Shown: positions 1 through 10,957 of the stretch, piece after piece
How the letters are laid out: every line of letters starts with the position of its first letter
Numbering within the stretch: position 1 is the first letter of the stretch
NCBI GenBank assembly: GCA_015227615.1
Contig: JAALGZ010000011.1
Coordinates: forward strand, 682,001 to 746,000
From: Labyrinthula sp. Ha
Taxonomy: Eukaryota > Sar > Bigyra > Labyrinthulida > Labyrinthulaceae
DNA length: 64,000 nucleotides
Direction of reading: 5' to 3'
Program-made: the position numbers and the translations under genes
Notes under the pieces: generated by a model
The model's input: only the letters and a program-made list of their open reading frames with translations
What the model was told of the DNA's origin: nothing
The model's database searches: none

Positions 1-623
1 TTTGTGAAAAACTTCTGGTTGAACCTATAAACAAACTATGTTTTATTTGAAGTTTGGTACCTTTAGTGGTAGCACTAAGTAACAAAATTTTTTCAAACAT
101 TACAAATTTTTCAAGATATACTGTTTGCTGTTATTTCTAAAATATATATCCATATTCTACTAATAATAAGACATAGAATACCCAGTTTTAGCTCATATAT
201 ATATATACTATCTTCATAGGTTACACCGCTCAAAAGAATCAATTGTGTTTGCAATGAAAACTTTGGTCCGTGAATTAAATATTGTAATTCCCCTTTGTTT
301 ACAAGAAGAATCAATGAAAGACTAGAACATTAACAATTTATTTTTTAAAGTTTTCCCAGCAGGAAGTTTTTTCTTTTTTTTTACTTCCGCCCATTTTATC
401 TTTAAATGGATACAAAGTGACTCAAGAATTATATCCCAGCATTATCTGATAGTATGTTGATTGCCACTTTTGTATTCTTCAGATAGGACTAAAATTAAAA
501 AACACAATGGTGCATGAACAATATATTCGCTGTTCCGAAAATAAGAAATACGGGATGATATCATATTGCCTTCTACTATAAGCAAACCTAAACAGTTTAA
601 AAAAAGATAAAGAAAACTGAAGC
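1..623. other. Intergenic, left edge of window
   Basis: No gene is supported here. The stretch is AT-rich, with a short (AT)n run near 196-210 and homopolymer T runs near 365-380. The last 100 bp or so should contain the promoter and 5' UTR of the permease gene starting at 624. I saw no recognisable core-promoter element. Short open frames exist on the minus strand but have no protein-like composition. Confidence 0.6.
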
Positions 624-3572
624 ATGAGTTTTTCAAAAACTTTCAAGAAAACTTGGGTTAAATCTGTTCTAAAAAGGTCGTATTTACATTTATGCGTAAC
701 ATGGTTTCTTCTGATTTCTTCCTCCTGTGTTGTTCTCGGTTTCGCATGGTTGGAAACAGACTACTTCACAAACCAAGATTGGGCAGCACCAGACTCTGAG
801 CCAGTTGAACTTTTTGATGCTTGGGATTTTGCTCGACAAGCTAGTGATGGTGGAGTTGCTTCTGTTGCAACAAGATCAGAAGTTGTGAGAACTTCTTTAA
901 CTTCTCTTGTGTACGAGTGGACTAATCTTGAGAACGTTGGGGTAGATATATTTACAGCGGAGAATATGAAAGCCATCTGTGAGATAGAGAAGTCTTTTCT
1001 AGCTAATGAACAGCTACCTGAACTTTGCGTGCTTAGGGCCGATGCCAATTCTACCACAGGGGAAATCACAGACTGTGATCCTGCGCTGCTTGGTGCAATC
1101 AGTGTCTTTTTCTATGCGTTAGAAGATCTAACTTTGCCAGATGAAGAATGTGCACTACTTCCTGAACTGCAAGTTCTCCAAACTAGAAACGTGTTAATGA
1201 GCCAGTCTTTTGGACTAAGATTCTTTGACAGAGTAAACCAAACACACTCGGTCAGGACGAGATCCAGTTTCTTTCTAGGAGGCCCTTTAGAGGTTGATGG
1301 TGAGAAATACGATTTTCCAGTCAATAGTCAGATTCAAGTTCTGCTCGAGGACGAACAGTGGCTGTATTATCAAGCTTACTTACGAGAAGTAAGAGACGAT
1401 ATTATTACACAAGTAACTTTCGAAGACGAGTACTTTCGTTCTGGATACTTTCAAAAACTTCGGTTTGGTGAGAATTTACAGCTTCAAGTTCGTTTTGATT
1501 CTTACCAATACGATTTAGACGAGGTGAATAGAATTCTAAACGCTGATCTAACGTTGGCATTGTTCTCTTTGTTGTTTGTAACGAGTTGCCTTTATGGAAG
1601 AATTCGATCAGTTTTGATGACAACTTGTGCAGTTTTTTCAGTTATTGTTTCCATTCCAACTGCAGCTTTTATCTATACAGGAATTTTTCAAATCACGTAT
1701 TTTCCAGCAGTGAATCTAGCTAGCGTTTTTCTCATTCTTGGGATCGGGTGCGACAACATTTTTGTTTTCTTTGATGCGTGGACACAATCTGAAACACTCG
1801 CTTTTCAGCATTCTACATATAAAGAGGATAAACTAAGCCTTGAACCTTTAGAAGAAACTCAGGACTCCATGGGAAAACTTCAAACCAGGATGGCATACAC
1901 ATTGCAGCGTGCAGCTTCAAGTGTTTTTGTTACTATGCTTACGACAGTAATTGCCTTCCTTGCTCTGGTCACAAGTCCATTCGCCCCTTTGATTGCTTTT
2001 GGGATTTTTACAGCCGTAGCTGTGTTTTTGAACTACGTTTGGGTATACTTAATATATCCCCCAATGTTAGTATCCTACATTAAATACTATAAACTAAGCC
2101 CTCTGGGAAAAGAGTCAGAAGCAATTCAACCAAAGATGGGCCATGCGCCTCAGGTTCTTCGAAAATCCAAGTCTGAAGAACGGGAGTCTCGTGGTTTCTT
2201 TCACAATATCTATGTACCCTTTTTCAGCAACACAATTTTTGCCTGGAGCGCTGTGGTTGCTACTTCTACCATGTTTATCATATCTATTGTATTAATGTTG
2301 CGGCTAGACTCTCCAGAAGAAGCGGTGCCGAACTTTGCAGAAGGACATATGATGCGGGAAATTAAATCCGACAGCGCAAATCTGTTTGCAGGCGTATCCG
2401 AGAACGAGTATGTAAGAGTTTTTATGACCTTGGGCATAGAGGGAGTTGATCGCAGTGATTATGACTTTATGGACCCAAATGGGTTTCGGGGAACAGCCGT
2501 TTTCGATAAAAACTTCGATATTGCCCCATCAGAGAATCAAGAGTTCTTCATCCAAATTTGTAAAAATCTCCGGGAGCTCCCTTGCCTTGGGGATGACGGA
2601 GAGAAGCTCACAGCCTGTTCCTCTCCTGACACTGACCTAGCTGTGTTATCAGTTGATTGTGTTTTGGAAGATTTCTACCAGTTCTACCTTGAAACTCATC
2701 CTTCAGATTTCAGCTCCGTGGAACAGGCTGGCACCTTCTTACAAGAACTTGGAGACTCAGATAAGACACAGTTTTTGGAAGAGCTCGAGTTCTTTACAAC
2801 ACAAATAGATGTGCGAAACCTGGTTGGATTCTTCGACTCTTCTCTTTCTTTCATGACTATAATTTATACTACAACTGTTCGACAGAGGATATCACTAAAA
2901 GACCAAAGTGAATACTTTGATATGGTCACTGAATTCAAAGATGAGCTTCGTCGAAATGCACCAGAAGGTCTGCGAGCGCTCGAGCACACTTGTTTTGATA
3001 TGGCTGCTGTAGAAGTTATTGACGCTATCATCCAGGGATTGCTATCGAGTTTATCACTCTCTCTTCCCTTAGCATTTTTGGTGCTTCTGTGGACGACGGA
3101 CAACCTAATCCTTGCATCATACGCCATTGTTAGTATCTTGGCAATCATTTCTCTCGTCATGGGGACAGTATATATTAGAGGATGGCAGATTGATGAAATC
3201 TTGAGTATAGTTGGAACACTTGTGGTGGGTTTGTCTGTTGATTACACAATCCATTTGGCTGCCTGTTTTCAAGAAGCTGCGCGCGAAGGCATAACCTCCA
3301 GGCTTGGTAGGTTTGAAGCAGCAGCTGTGAGAATGGGACCAAGTGTGAGCATGGGTGCTATTACCAGTGCCGGATCAGTTTCTTTTCTACTTTTCACTCA
3401 AACAGCCTTTTTTTCAAGAATTGGTTTTCTTCTACTATCTACAGTTTTTTACAGCATCGTTTTTGCTCTGACCTTTTTTCTTCCACTTCTGCGAGTTCTT
3501 GGACCGAAAGATGAAGATGGGCAAATAAAAGAGTTCATATGTGGCCTAGTGTCGCGAACGAGAAGTCCTTAA
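624..3572 (+). CDS. Patched/Dispatched-type RND membrane permease with sterol-sensing domain
   Basis: A single 982-residue frame without introns. The layout is that of the Patched/Dispatched/NPC1 branch of the RND superfamily: one N-terminal membrane segment (about residues 22-42), a large extracytoplasmic loop, a five- to six-helix sterol-sensing block (about 305-490), a second helix near 540-565, a second large loop, and a final helix block (about 830-960). Both proton-relay GxxxD motifs are visible: GIGCD followed by NIFVFFD in TM4 (about 373-382), and GLSVD followed by YTIHLA in TM10 (about 869-878). Such proteins move lipids or lipid-modified cargo using an ion gradient. The cargo here is unknown, and protist members are not necessarily linked to Hedgehog. 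The gene converges on TTC27 with a 132-bp gap. The start is the first ATG of the frame and leads directly into a basic stretch and TM1. The family call is firm; the Dispatched versus Patched subfamily is less so. Confidence 0.88.
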   Translation: MSFSKTFKKTWVKSVLKRSYLHLCVTWFLLISSSCVVLGFAWLETDYFTNQDWAAPDSEPVELFDAWDFARQASDGGVASVATRSEVVRTSLTSLVYEWTNLENVGVDIFTAENMKAICEIEKSFLANEQLPELCVLRADANSTTGEITDCDPALLGAISVFFYALEDLTLPDEECALLPELQVLQTRNVLMSQSFGLRFFDRVNQTHSVRTRSSFFLGGPLEVDGEKYDFPVNSQIQVLLEDEQWLYYQAYLREVRDDIITQVTFEDEYFRSGYFQKLRFGENLQLQVRFDSYQYDLDEVNRILNADLTLALFSLLFVTSCLYGRIRSVLMTTCAVFSVIVSIPTAAFIYTGIFQITYFPAVNLASVFLILGIGCDNIFVFFDAWTQSETLAFQHSTYKEDKLSLEPLEETQDSMGKLQTRMAYTLQRAASSVFVTMLTTVIAFLALVTSPFAPLIAFGIFTAVAVFLNYVWVYLIYPPMLVSYIKYYKLSPLGKESEAIQPKMGHAPQVLRKSKSEERESRGFFHNIYVPFFSNTIFAWSAVVATSTMFIISIVLMLRLDSPEEAVPNFAEGHMMREIKSDSANLFAGVSENEYVRVFMTLGIEGVDRSDYDFMDPNGFRGTAVFDKNFDIAPSENQEFFIQICKNLRELPCLGDDGEKLTACSSPDTDLAVLSVDCVLEDFYQFYLETHPSDFSSVEQAGTFLQELGDSDKTQFLEELEFFTTQIDVRNLVGFFDSSLSFMTIIYTTTVRQRISLKDQSEYFDMVTEFKDELRRNAPEGLRALEHTCFDMAAVEVIDAIIQGLLSSLSLSLPLAFLVLLWTTDNLILASYAIVSILAIISLVMGTVYIRGWQIDEILSIVGTLVVGLSVDYTIHLAACFQEAAREGITSRLGRFEAAAVRMGPSVSMGAITSAGSVSFLLFTQTAFFSRIGFLLLSTVFYSIVFALTFFLPLLRVLGPKDEDGQIKEFICGLVSRTRSP

Positions 3573-3642
3573 CCAAACAGGACTTTCCTTGCTAAGCTTA
3601 GTTTAATTGTAAATTGAGTAGTTTTGGCTCGTGTCTCAGACT

Positions 3643-3648
3643 AATAAA
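3643..3648 (+). terminator. Candidate poly(A) signal AATAAA of the RND permease gene
   Basis: AATAAA lies 71 nt past the permease stop codon, inside the 132-bp gap to the convergent TTC27 gene. A second AATAAA sits at 3696-3701. Hexamer use in this organism is unknown and AT-rich DNA makes chance matches common, so this is only a candidate. Confidence 0.3.
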
Positions 3649-3704
3649 GTTCATCAAGAAATTCAACGTGCAGGGTAAGGAGAAACTTACCAGCTAATAA
3701 AGCA

Positions 3705-6700
3705 TTATTGAGTTTTTGAGATATTTTCACACCTTTCTATTAAATCTTCGAGCTCTTGGATGATTTCAAGATTCTCTTCGGTTTTCATTTCCTCAGATGC
3801 TTTCAAAACGCTTAATATATTTGACTTCAATGTAGATGATTCAACAGCTAGTTCAGGGGAAGGCTTCTGTTTTTCATTGTGGTAGTAGCCTTTAAGTTCT
3901 TCCAGAACACGTAGAAGTTTGTCAAAAACTCTGGGTGATCTGTCTGAAGAGCGAGAGAGGGCTCTATATCGCTTCCAAAGGCAGTCAACGTATTCCTTTT
4001 TATCCATGTCTTTAAAAAAGACTGACAATATTTTCCATATGTTAGCTGTTTCCTCCAGCAATATTCCAGATTCTTTTGATCCCTCCGCTCGTCGCATCTT
4101 TTCTTTAATGCGTTTATACAGCCTTAGGAATTTGTTGTTTAAAAAGTTATATTCTCTTTCCTCCCTGATCCCTTGATTTTCAGTCTGCTTCGCTAAGTCC
4201 GAATTGGCATGAAGAATTTTTAATCTTTCAACCAGCACTACCAAGTAATAGGGGTCCACATGACCTGTTATGTCTAATACATTTAGCATTCCTTCTATTA
4301 CATTTCCAAATCTCTTACCCAAATACGAGGTTCTTATATAGTTTTCCCAAAGCTTAAAACTTCTTCTATTATATTTAAGTGCCTGCTCTGTCAAATCGAT
4401 ACTGCTCTCTATTTGACCTAGCTTCTCCAAGACTACTCCAAGATTTGCAAGCGCATCGCTTTGCGTTGCGTCAACCCGAACAACTCGCTTGAACCACTTC
4501 AATGATTCAGTCCATTTTGAAAGTTTCATCGCACTAACACCAGCCCGGAACAATGTATCTATGTACCTGGAGCTCGGGTTGATTGTATATGATTTTGTTG
4601 CACAGCTTATACATTCGGAAAAGTTTCCTTTTTCAAACGCAGCTAAACTAAGCATTCGCATACACCTTGCTGAGTGTCCCTGACTAATTTCCCAACCTTT
4701 ATGAAAACAAGAAACATCTTTGGTTAGGATTCCAAGCTCACAATATAACTCGCTTTCCAAGCCCAAAGAAAAAGTTGAAAATTGAAGCTTCTCCTCAACA
4801 TTCACCTCTAACTGCCCTAGTAACAACTTAGTCAATAAAATTGCCCTCTTAGGATACACATTTTTTATACTCTGAACTAAGTGCAAATATAACCTTTGTG
4901 ACAGGCACAGGTTAAGGGCTTCGGCAAAGAAATTAAGTTGGACATATTTGTGCGAGAGAGAAAGTTGGAGGTGCCAAACAGGGGGACACCACAAATAATA
5001 AAAATTTTGAAGAAGTATTGGTTCACGGTTTTTCTCGGTGTTAGCTTCATCGTTCGGTGCAAGAATCTCCAATATATGTTTCAATTGCAAAAGAGATCGC
5101 TGCTGTGTTTTAAACCTGTTGTATTGAAGTTCACTGCGCAGGATTAGAGCAACAATATATCCCAAGTACAAGCTATTACTTCTACTTCCCTTAACCCTTT
5201 CATACGTTCGAATGATGCGCTCTACAAATGCTGTCATTTGCTCTGAAGTTAGGCTCTCCATTGCGTAACTGGATTTCACATTGAGGCACATTGCTAAAGA
5301 CAGGAGTTGTACTTCATTGTTCGAAAATAGTTCTAGATCCTCCTCGCCAGTGAGAGCAACTGTTTCAAGTAGTGGATTATCAGGATCGACATCATCAAGC
5401 TGGATATTCTGCACTGAATCTGTGATTGAATCGGATGGTTCTATCGCCGTAGAAGGGATTCCACTACACTTCTCTACATCCGAAGTCGCTGTTACCTGAA
5501 CAACCAGTTGTGCCTTAGCTTCTTTTTGGAACTTTGTTCTTTTACCTAACTTTCCGGTTAGCTCCACCTTCAGTCTAAAAAGTTTGGAAGCTTCCTGCAA
5601 CTTTTCCTTAGCTTTATCCGGTTCATCAAACTGATGACATGCTACCGCAAACTCTACTAGAAACAAGCCCTTCAATCTATCGCTCCCACCAAACTTGTCG
5701 AGAAATTTATCGTAGGAAGTCCTATATTCTTCTTCTAACGAAGCATTGCTGCTTGTGTCTTTAGCCAAGAGGCGTTGTAACGCGAGTGGTACATCGCTTT
5801 CTACCTCAAACTGTTTCTTCGGTTTTGAAGGGTTGAAGTAAGGAGAAGAATGCAGTGCATTATAATGGCATAGGGTAACCCGGCTATACCAAAGGGGGAG
5901 AGATGGGAGAAAAGAAACAGCCAGCCGTAGCTTCTGGATAGTCGGAAAATCAGGTGATCCAGCTTTATGCAAAGTTGTTAAGATAACTTTGGATACATGA
6001 AGATAGTGCGGTAATAGTACAAAGGGATATGGAACATCACCTTGAAACACCAAGCTCTTCAAAGAAAACTTCTTTAGTTCTAGTTTAGATTCATTTTCAG
6101 TTCTGCCAAAGGAATAAGTTTCAAATTTATTAGCAGGTGTAAAAAAATTCTCATCAACCCTTCCATGTACAATATCAGATAGAATGTTTTCTTCCTTTGA
6201 AAAAAACTCTCTTCCTTTGTCTTCGTTTTCTGTAAAAAAACTTTTCACAAAAGGTAAAGGGTAAAGATTCTTTTCCAGAAGACAGCCTGTGATTTTAGCA
6301 GATGACTTTTCTGTATAGTTTGCCTTTATATAGAGGTGCATCAACGTAGTGGCAAACAACATCAACGAGAATGTTCTCAGGGCAACCTGGGAAGTGTGGC
6401 TTTCTGGAATCAACATAGAGGCATCCTTAAATGAGGTGGATCCAGAACCAGTGCTACCGTTTTCCACAAAATTAAAAACTAAATTTTGCAAATGACTTTC
6501 AAAAGTGTTTTCATCCTGTTTAATTACTTCAGTCTCCAAGAAACTTTTTATAACTGGGTTAGCCAGAGCGGAAACAAAGTCTTCTTCTAATAGCAAGATG
6601 CACAGATCCAACACATCAACTTGTAACTTCTGCACCTCATGCCATGCTTCAACTTCACACAATGTGAACATGGCCTGCTTTCGCAGCTGCTTAATTCCGC

Positions 6701-6875
6701 GCTCATCGTTTAGTAAAAAGCAATCTTCCAACTGTTTCAAAGAATAAAGTGGTTCTGAGACAGAAACTAAGCCATTAGCACATGCATCATTATCATCATT
6801 TTCTTGTTCTTCCGAATTCACAGAGATATCATCTTGTAATACAAACTTCTGTGGTAAGCCAAGCAGCTCTTCCAT
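3705..6875 (-). CDS. TTC27: Tetratricopeptide repeat protein 27 homologue (TTC27/Emw1)
   Basis: An intronless 1056-residue protein. The N-terminal two thirds are helical and poorly conserved. A run of TPR units spans about residues 725-860 and carries the stretch most typical of TTC27: repeats with A-x-x-N-L-G-V-V-L, followed by ALKYN and KLWENYI. Human TTC27 has the matching ALKCN and IWENYI motifs. The middle block containing YYLWCPPVWHLQ and PKRAILL is also family-like. TTC27 and yeast Emw1 are essential or growth-promoting TPR proteins whose molecular role is not settled; yeast work links Emw1 to cell-wall integrity. Basic and acidic helices make up the C-terminus. The start codon is the first ATG of the frame and lies 117 bp from the divergent MED7 start, so the two probably share a promoter. 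Confidence 0.82.
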   Translation of the reverse strand: MEELLGLPQKFVLQDDISVNSEEQENDDNDACANGLVSVSEPLYSLKQLEDCFLLNDERGIKQLRKQAMFTLCEVEAWHEVQKLQVDVLDLCILLLEEDFVSALANPVIKSFLETEVIKQDENTFESHLQNLVFNFVENGSTGSGSTSFKDASMLIPESHTSQVALRTFSLMLFATTLMHLYIKANYTEKSSAKITGCLLEKNLYPLPFVKSFFTENEDKGREFFSKEENILSDIVHGRVDENFFTPANKFETYSFGRTENESKLELKKFSLKSLVFQGDVPYPFVLLPHYLHVSKVILTTLHKAGSPDFPTIQKLRLAVSFLPSLPLWYSRVTLCHYNALHSSPYFNPSKPKKQFEVESDVPLALQRLLAKDTSSNASLEEEYRTSYDKFLDKFGGSDRLKGLFLVEFAVACHQFDEPDKAKEKLQEASKLFRLKVELTGKLGKRTKFQKEAKAQLVVQVTATSDVEKCSGIPSTAIEPSDSITDSVQNIQLDDVDPDNPLLETVALTGEEDLELFSNNEVQLLSLAMCLNVKSSYAMESLTSEQMTAFVERIIRTYERVKGSRSNSLYLGYIVALILRSELQYNRFKTQQRSLLQLKHILEILAPNDEANTEKNREPILLQNFYYLWCPPVWHLQLSLSHKYVQLNFFAEALNLCLSQRLYLHLVQSIKNVYPKRAILLTKLLLGQLEVNVEEKLQFSTFSLGLESELYCELGILTKDVSCFHKGWEISQGHSARCMRMLSLAAFEKGNFSECISCATKSYTINPSSRYIDTLFRAGVSAMKLSKWTESLKWFKRVVRVDATQSDALANLGVVLEKLGQIESSIDLTEQALKYNRRSFKLWENYIRTSYLGKRFGNVIEGMLNVLDITGHVDPYYLVVLVERLKILHANSDLAKQTENQGIREEREYNFLNNKFLRLYKRIKEKMRRAEGSKESGILLEETANIWKILSVFFKDMDKKEYVDCLWKRYRALSRSSDRSPRVFDKLLRVLEELKGYYHNEKQKPSPELAVESSTLKSNILSVLKASEEMKTEENLEIIQELEDLIERCENISKTQ

Positions 6876-6992
6876 TAATCAAGAATGTGAATAAAATCCA
6901 AGGTTGTCTATTTTAGCCAATATTTAACAAAGCAGTTTTAATTAAACAGCCAAGAAAACAATTCTTTCAAGGGATAACCAGTTTTTCTTGTA
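6876..6992. promoter_or_regulatory. Bidirectional promoter between TTC27 and MED7
   Basis: Only 117 bp separate the two divergent start codons, so both promoters and 5' UTRs must lie here or overlap the coding ends. A CCAAT-like GCCAATATT near 6917 and an ATTAAT/AATTAA-rich core are visible. No canonical TATA box can be assigned with confidence. The call rests on geometry. Confidence 0.6.
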
Positions 6993-7496
6993 ATGAATGG
7001 TCGTGTGTCTTCTACATTTCCTTTGCCTCCAATATACTTCAAGTATTATTCAGATGAAAACCTCCAGAAGCGAAATCCAGAGACACATGATTTAGCCATT
7101 AGTTTGAAACCTCCTCAAACTCCAGAAGATTTGGAAGAAGAAACCTATCAAATCTTTGGTCAGCAATGGAAGATACGAGAAAAAGACGCCAATTTAACGG
7201 AGTTTGGTCTAGAGGTTTTATACGATGAGGAAAATACAAATCAAGGTGAGGAAGTAAAAAAATTGGTCGAAATGCTGTACGAGACTTATATAAAGGTTAT
7301 TGATCAAGAACCTGGACAAGAAGCTCAAAAGGAATATGATGAAAATTTGAAAAAGTTTGACCTTCTGTTGACAAATATAATGTTTCTGGTAAATTCTTTC
7401 AGAGAAACCCAGGGCAAGGCACAGTTGATTGAAATCTTAAAGAAGGAAAATGATGAGAAAAGAAAAGTTTTACAAGAGCTGAAAGAGGCGATGTGA
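6993..7496 (+). CDS. MED7: Mediator complex subunit 7
   Basis: An intronless 167-residue protein that matches MED7 from end to end. It has an N-terminal proline-rich segment with FPLPPIYFKYYSDEN (the family pattern is PPPP-x-Y-x-x-F/Y-T-x-EN), then LKPPQTPED, a short glycine/Q segment (FGQQWKI), an LGxExLYD-like motif (FGLEVLYDE), and a long C-terminal coiled coil. The coiled coil includes LLTNIMFLVNSFRETQGKAQ, the MED7 heterodimerisation helix that pairs with MED21 in the Mediator middle module. The length is close to the smaller MED7 orthologues. The gene ends in TGA, which shows that TGA is a stop in this genome. The stop lies only 18 bp from the stop of the convergent reticulon gene, so the 3' UTRs must overlap. 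Confidence 0.9.
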   Translation: MNGRVSSTFPLPPIYFKYYSDENLQKRNPETHDLAISLKPPQTPEDLEEETYQIFGQQWKIREKDANLTEFGLEVLYDEENTNQGEEVKKLVEMLYETYIKVIDQEPGQEAQKEYDENLKKFDLLLTNIMFLVNSFRETQGKAQLIEILKKENDEKRKVLQELKEAM

Positions 7497-7514
7497 ATAG
7501 AAGACTTGCTCAAA

Positions 7515-8033
7515 CTAAAATAATTTACTGGTTACTTTAGAAACCGACGAAACTGTAAAAGCAAGGATCCAAGTAATGAGTAGTAGATCGGCTGCACTGA
7601 TGAGAGTACCTAGAAACCCCAAGAACATAAGCACGGAGAGCATCTTCATAGATTCGTAGTAGTCTTGCCTAATGGCTAGCACTTTTACCTTTTTTTCCGC
7701 TTCTTGAAAAAAGAGAAGAACAAACCTGACAAATTTGGTAAGGGTGTCTTCATTTGGGCCAAAAGATGTAATGTCCTTAATATCAACCCCTCGTAGTCCA
7801 AAATTCTTCTCTTGTGCGTATTTCAGAACGCGATACGCCAGGATTTGCAACAGGGAAAAGAAACCAAGTAAAGTCAGGAAGCGTATTTTTAGGACATGGT
7901 TCAGAACATACAAGATAAGACCAGACGCAAATATTTTTATAGAGTAAGATGGATGCTTCCAAGTAAACAAGTCACTAAAGTCTTCCCATAGCTCTAACTC
8001 TTCCAATACCTCCCTTGACTTGTCGAAATCCAT
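7515..8033 (-). CDS. Reticulon-like ER membrane-shaping protein
   Basis: A 172-residue intronless protein with the reticulon-homology layout. An amphipathic N-terminus leads to the LFTWKHPSYS entry motif, then a long hydrophobic hairpin (about residues 30-70), a soluble loop of about 60 residues (SFGPNEDTLTKF onward), and a second hydrophobic hairpin (about 130-165) preceded by YESMKMLSVL. Reticulons wedge into the cytoplasmic leaflet of tubular ER and generate curvature. The C-terminus is short, as in plant and protist members. ARL6IP1 is a related alternative fold with the same hairpins, and similarity by eye does not fully exclude it. It is convergent with MED7. To the right lies the first gene desert. 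Confidence 0.72.
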   Translation of the reverse strand: MDFDKSREVLEELELWEDFSDLFTWKHPSYSIKIFASGLILYVLNHVLKIRFLTLLGFFSLLQILAYRVLKYAQEKNFGLRGVDIKDITSFGPNEDTLTKFVRFVLLFFQEAEKKVKVLAIRQDYYESMKMLSVLMFLGFLGTLISAADLLLITWILAFTVSSVSKVTSKLF

Positions 8034-10957
8034 TTGTACAAGTTTCGTCTAACTTCAGGGTTTTGGGTAATTATAATACTGGAACATTTTGGGCACTATA
8101 TATATTGTGGGTTTCTTAACAGATACATTCCAGTTGAAAAGAACCTAAGAGAAGAGCGCTTCATAGAAAAAAAAATAAAGAACAAACAGAGTTGTATATT
8201 GTCACAAAAATACAAAGAATGAGTTAATCAGTTTCAAGAGAAGGTTTTATCTGGCGTGACTCTCTTTTAAGTGGTTTGTTTATGCAAAACTCTGCGTTTA
8301 ACTGGGTACCATGTACTTGATTCTTGAACAAGATGTAGGGACCAACACAAATGTCTTGAATGCAAGAGGAAAATATCATTTGAATTTAAAATTAAGTTAT
8401 TTTTAAATTTTTTTCAATGAGTAAAATTAATTTACATTTTGTTGAAGCATTTCTTTATTCAAACACTCCAGCTTATAATAAAAGGGAGAGAACTCTTGTA
8501 GTACAAATTCGTTTCTCAAATAATAACAATTGGCATTTTTGTCAAGTTTTACATCAAACCTGTTAATATGTACTAGAATGAAAGCATTATTTATGACTTT
8601 TAACCTGGAAAGATGTGGGTACCTTATTTAGTAAGAGCACCTTCCATTTTCCCAAAAACTTTAATTTCTTCAGAAACGAAGCTATATCGAGTTCATTTCA
8701 TTAGAAAAGTTCAAGTTGTATGGATATAAAGTAAAATTGATACAATGTTTCATCTAAGTTAGCTGAAGTATATCCCCTCCTATTTTGATAGAGTATGTTC
8801 ACGCTAAACCTAGCTAATGTTATTAATGCATTTAGAGTTGTACCAAATATCCTTGTTTCTAAGGAATTTCTAGAGCTCAGCGGTCTTAAGTCCATTTTTT
8901 TTGTTTTTTTACCATACCAAAATTTGAGACCAGAGTTTATTTATTGGTATTTTGTCAATAAATGTTTCTCCTACAATTCTCTCATCGAGAATCGGTAATG
9001 TTGTGAAACCTAATTTGACTGAATGTTGAAAATCAAATGATTATGAACATAAGTTTTCACCACACGTTTCTGGATCAAATCATCCAAGAAACGTTGGTTT
9101 CAGCTTGTACCTTAGGAGAATCTTCAATAGTGAGCCGCGATGTCTGACTGCGCTAAATATTCCCGAATGCTTAATGAGCCATATTACAATTTTTGAAGGT
9201 TCTCATACGGTCTAAAACAATGCTTTTTCTGGTCCTTTGGTCACATTTCATGTGGTATCAGCTTTTAGTAATAATCAGGAATATTTAATTAGGGGTAAAA
9301 TTTCAATTTTTTAATGATAATAAGAACACACTCAAATATCAAATATGTATTAATAAAATTTTATTAAAGTCTATCTCTTCTTCAACACAAATACTTCCAT
9401 TTGCAGCTTACTGCCTAAAAAAATATTTTATTATTTCTGAGTAACTTTTTCATATTACTCGCTGTTCCTGCAAAGTAAGAACAAGAATCTCTTAGTGATA
9501 CATGTCAATTCGAGCGTAATATTTTTTGTTAGAAATCTCTAACACTAGCCTTAATCTGTATCACTTCTATCATTGTACAACCGTTTGCTTTTGGTTTTAA
9601 GTCTTGTGAAATCTATCTAATTTTAAGTACTAGGATTTGTCCTATTGATCATTCGTTTTGTCCATTGACCCCCTCTGAGTTCCAAACACGTATTTTTCGA
9701 GCAAAAACCATTTTCAGCAGAAGATGCTGACATGATTTCTTCTAAGCAACGATATAATTAACACTTATACTTACCGCTGTCACAACCATAGACAAATGTA
9801 TAATTCCTTTATGCAGTTGTTTATAAAAGAATTAACAGAGAGTGTTAACACTAATTGAATTCTAGGCATACTATACCTTTGTATTTTGGGCACATGCCTT
9901 CTTTACTGTTATATCAAAATAATTCTGCATATTTACTTGATGAAACTTATTTTCAAAACTTATTGAAGTGGAACATTAATACTTTGCAGCGAACATAGAA
10001 GTATTGTTTTGTTCAAGTTTTCAGGAAACCCATACCACAGAGTTGGAAACAGAACATTGAAATCAGTACGAAGTACTATTAAAGATTAGGGTACTCAGCC
10101 AAGCCTGTATGAAATGTAAAGCCCCAAAAGTTTTGAATATCAATGCTTTAGTCGGCTAAAGGTTAGTGCAAACATTCCTGGTCATGACAAGCATAAGAGC
10201 CCAAAAAAAGATTGGATCTTAAGGGGTTAAGGATTTATTATGTTTTCATAATACAAGAAAGTGTCTTACTTAATATATCGTGTGTGTGTGTGATAGAACT
10301 ATAGCACCCTCTAGATATGTGATACTTAATTGATATATCATGAATAGTGAGCTTAGCAGTAGAGTTACGAACGATTATTCTAAGCATTAACATAAGAGCT
10401 ATGTACATCTTACCCAACTACTCAATTCTCGAAATAGAACATGTTTAAAGTTCTTTATAGTAAAAGATTAATCTTTTTGATACCTGAGAACAAAAATAAA
10501 GTGCAATAAGTATTTGCGAGGGGGTTAAATCCTAATTGCAGTTAGAACTAAAAACCCAGGACCAGCCTTCAGCTACTACGTCAAGCGAATTTAAATTAGG
10601 CCACTCGAGACACATCTAAAAGAGCTTATAGTAAGAAGTTAGGTGACTTGAGACATTAAAACAAGTCAACAGAGTCATTAAAGGTTTATTCAATTCTTCA
10701 TGCTATTTGTGCTGTAGAAGATTTTGCTAAATTCAACTACCATAGTCTTCCACAGCTAGAAAGTAGCCGATAAACGTGGAGCACTTTGCAGAAAACAGTC
10801 ACATTTACTGAATAACAAGAACAGGGTTTACAGCTGAAGGGTACTGATACAGTTGCTTCAACAAATAGCAGGTTTTTTCTTGTTTAATATTGACTATTGC
10901 AACCCTGCTTACGCCGTTAAGGTTTTAATTGCTCTATTTTGACATCGAACTTTAAAA
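8034..10957. other. Gene desert upstream of the copia element
   Basis: About 2.9 kb with no supportable gene on either strand. The first 100 bp should hold the reticulon promoter. The rest is AT-rich with frequent stops in all frames. A short (TG)n run occurs near 10280. The 5-bp target-site copy TAAAA of the retrotransposon closes the segment at 10953-10957. Confidence 0.6.

Noticed and set aside
196-210. (AT)n runs at 196-210, 23255 and 39138 as origins or regulatory arrays
   Set aside because: Short simple repeats are expected in AT-rich DNA and have no further context.
9766-9780. ATACTTACC, which matches the 5' end of U1 snRNA
   Set aside because: The following bases do not continue the conserved U1 stem-loops; a nine-base match is expected by chance.
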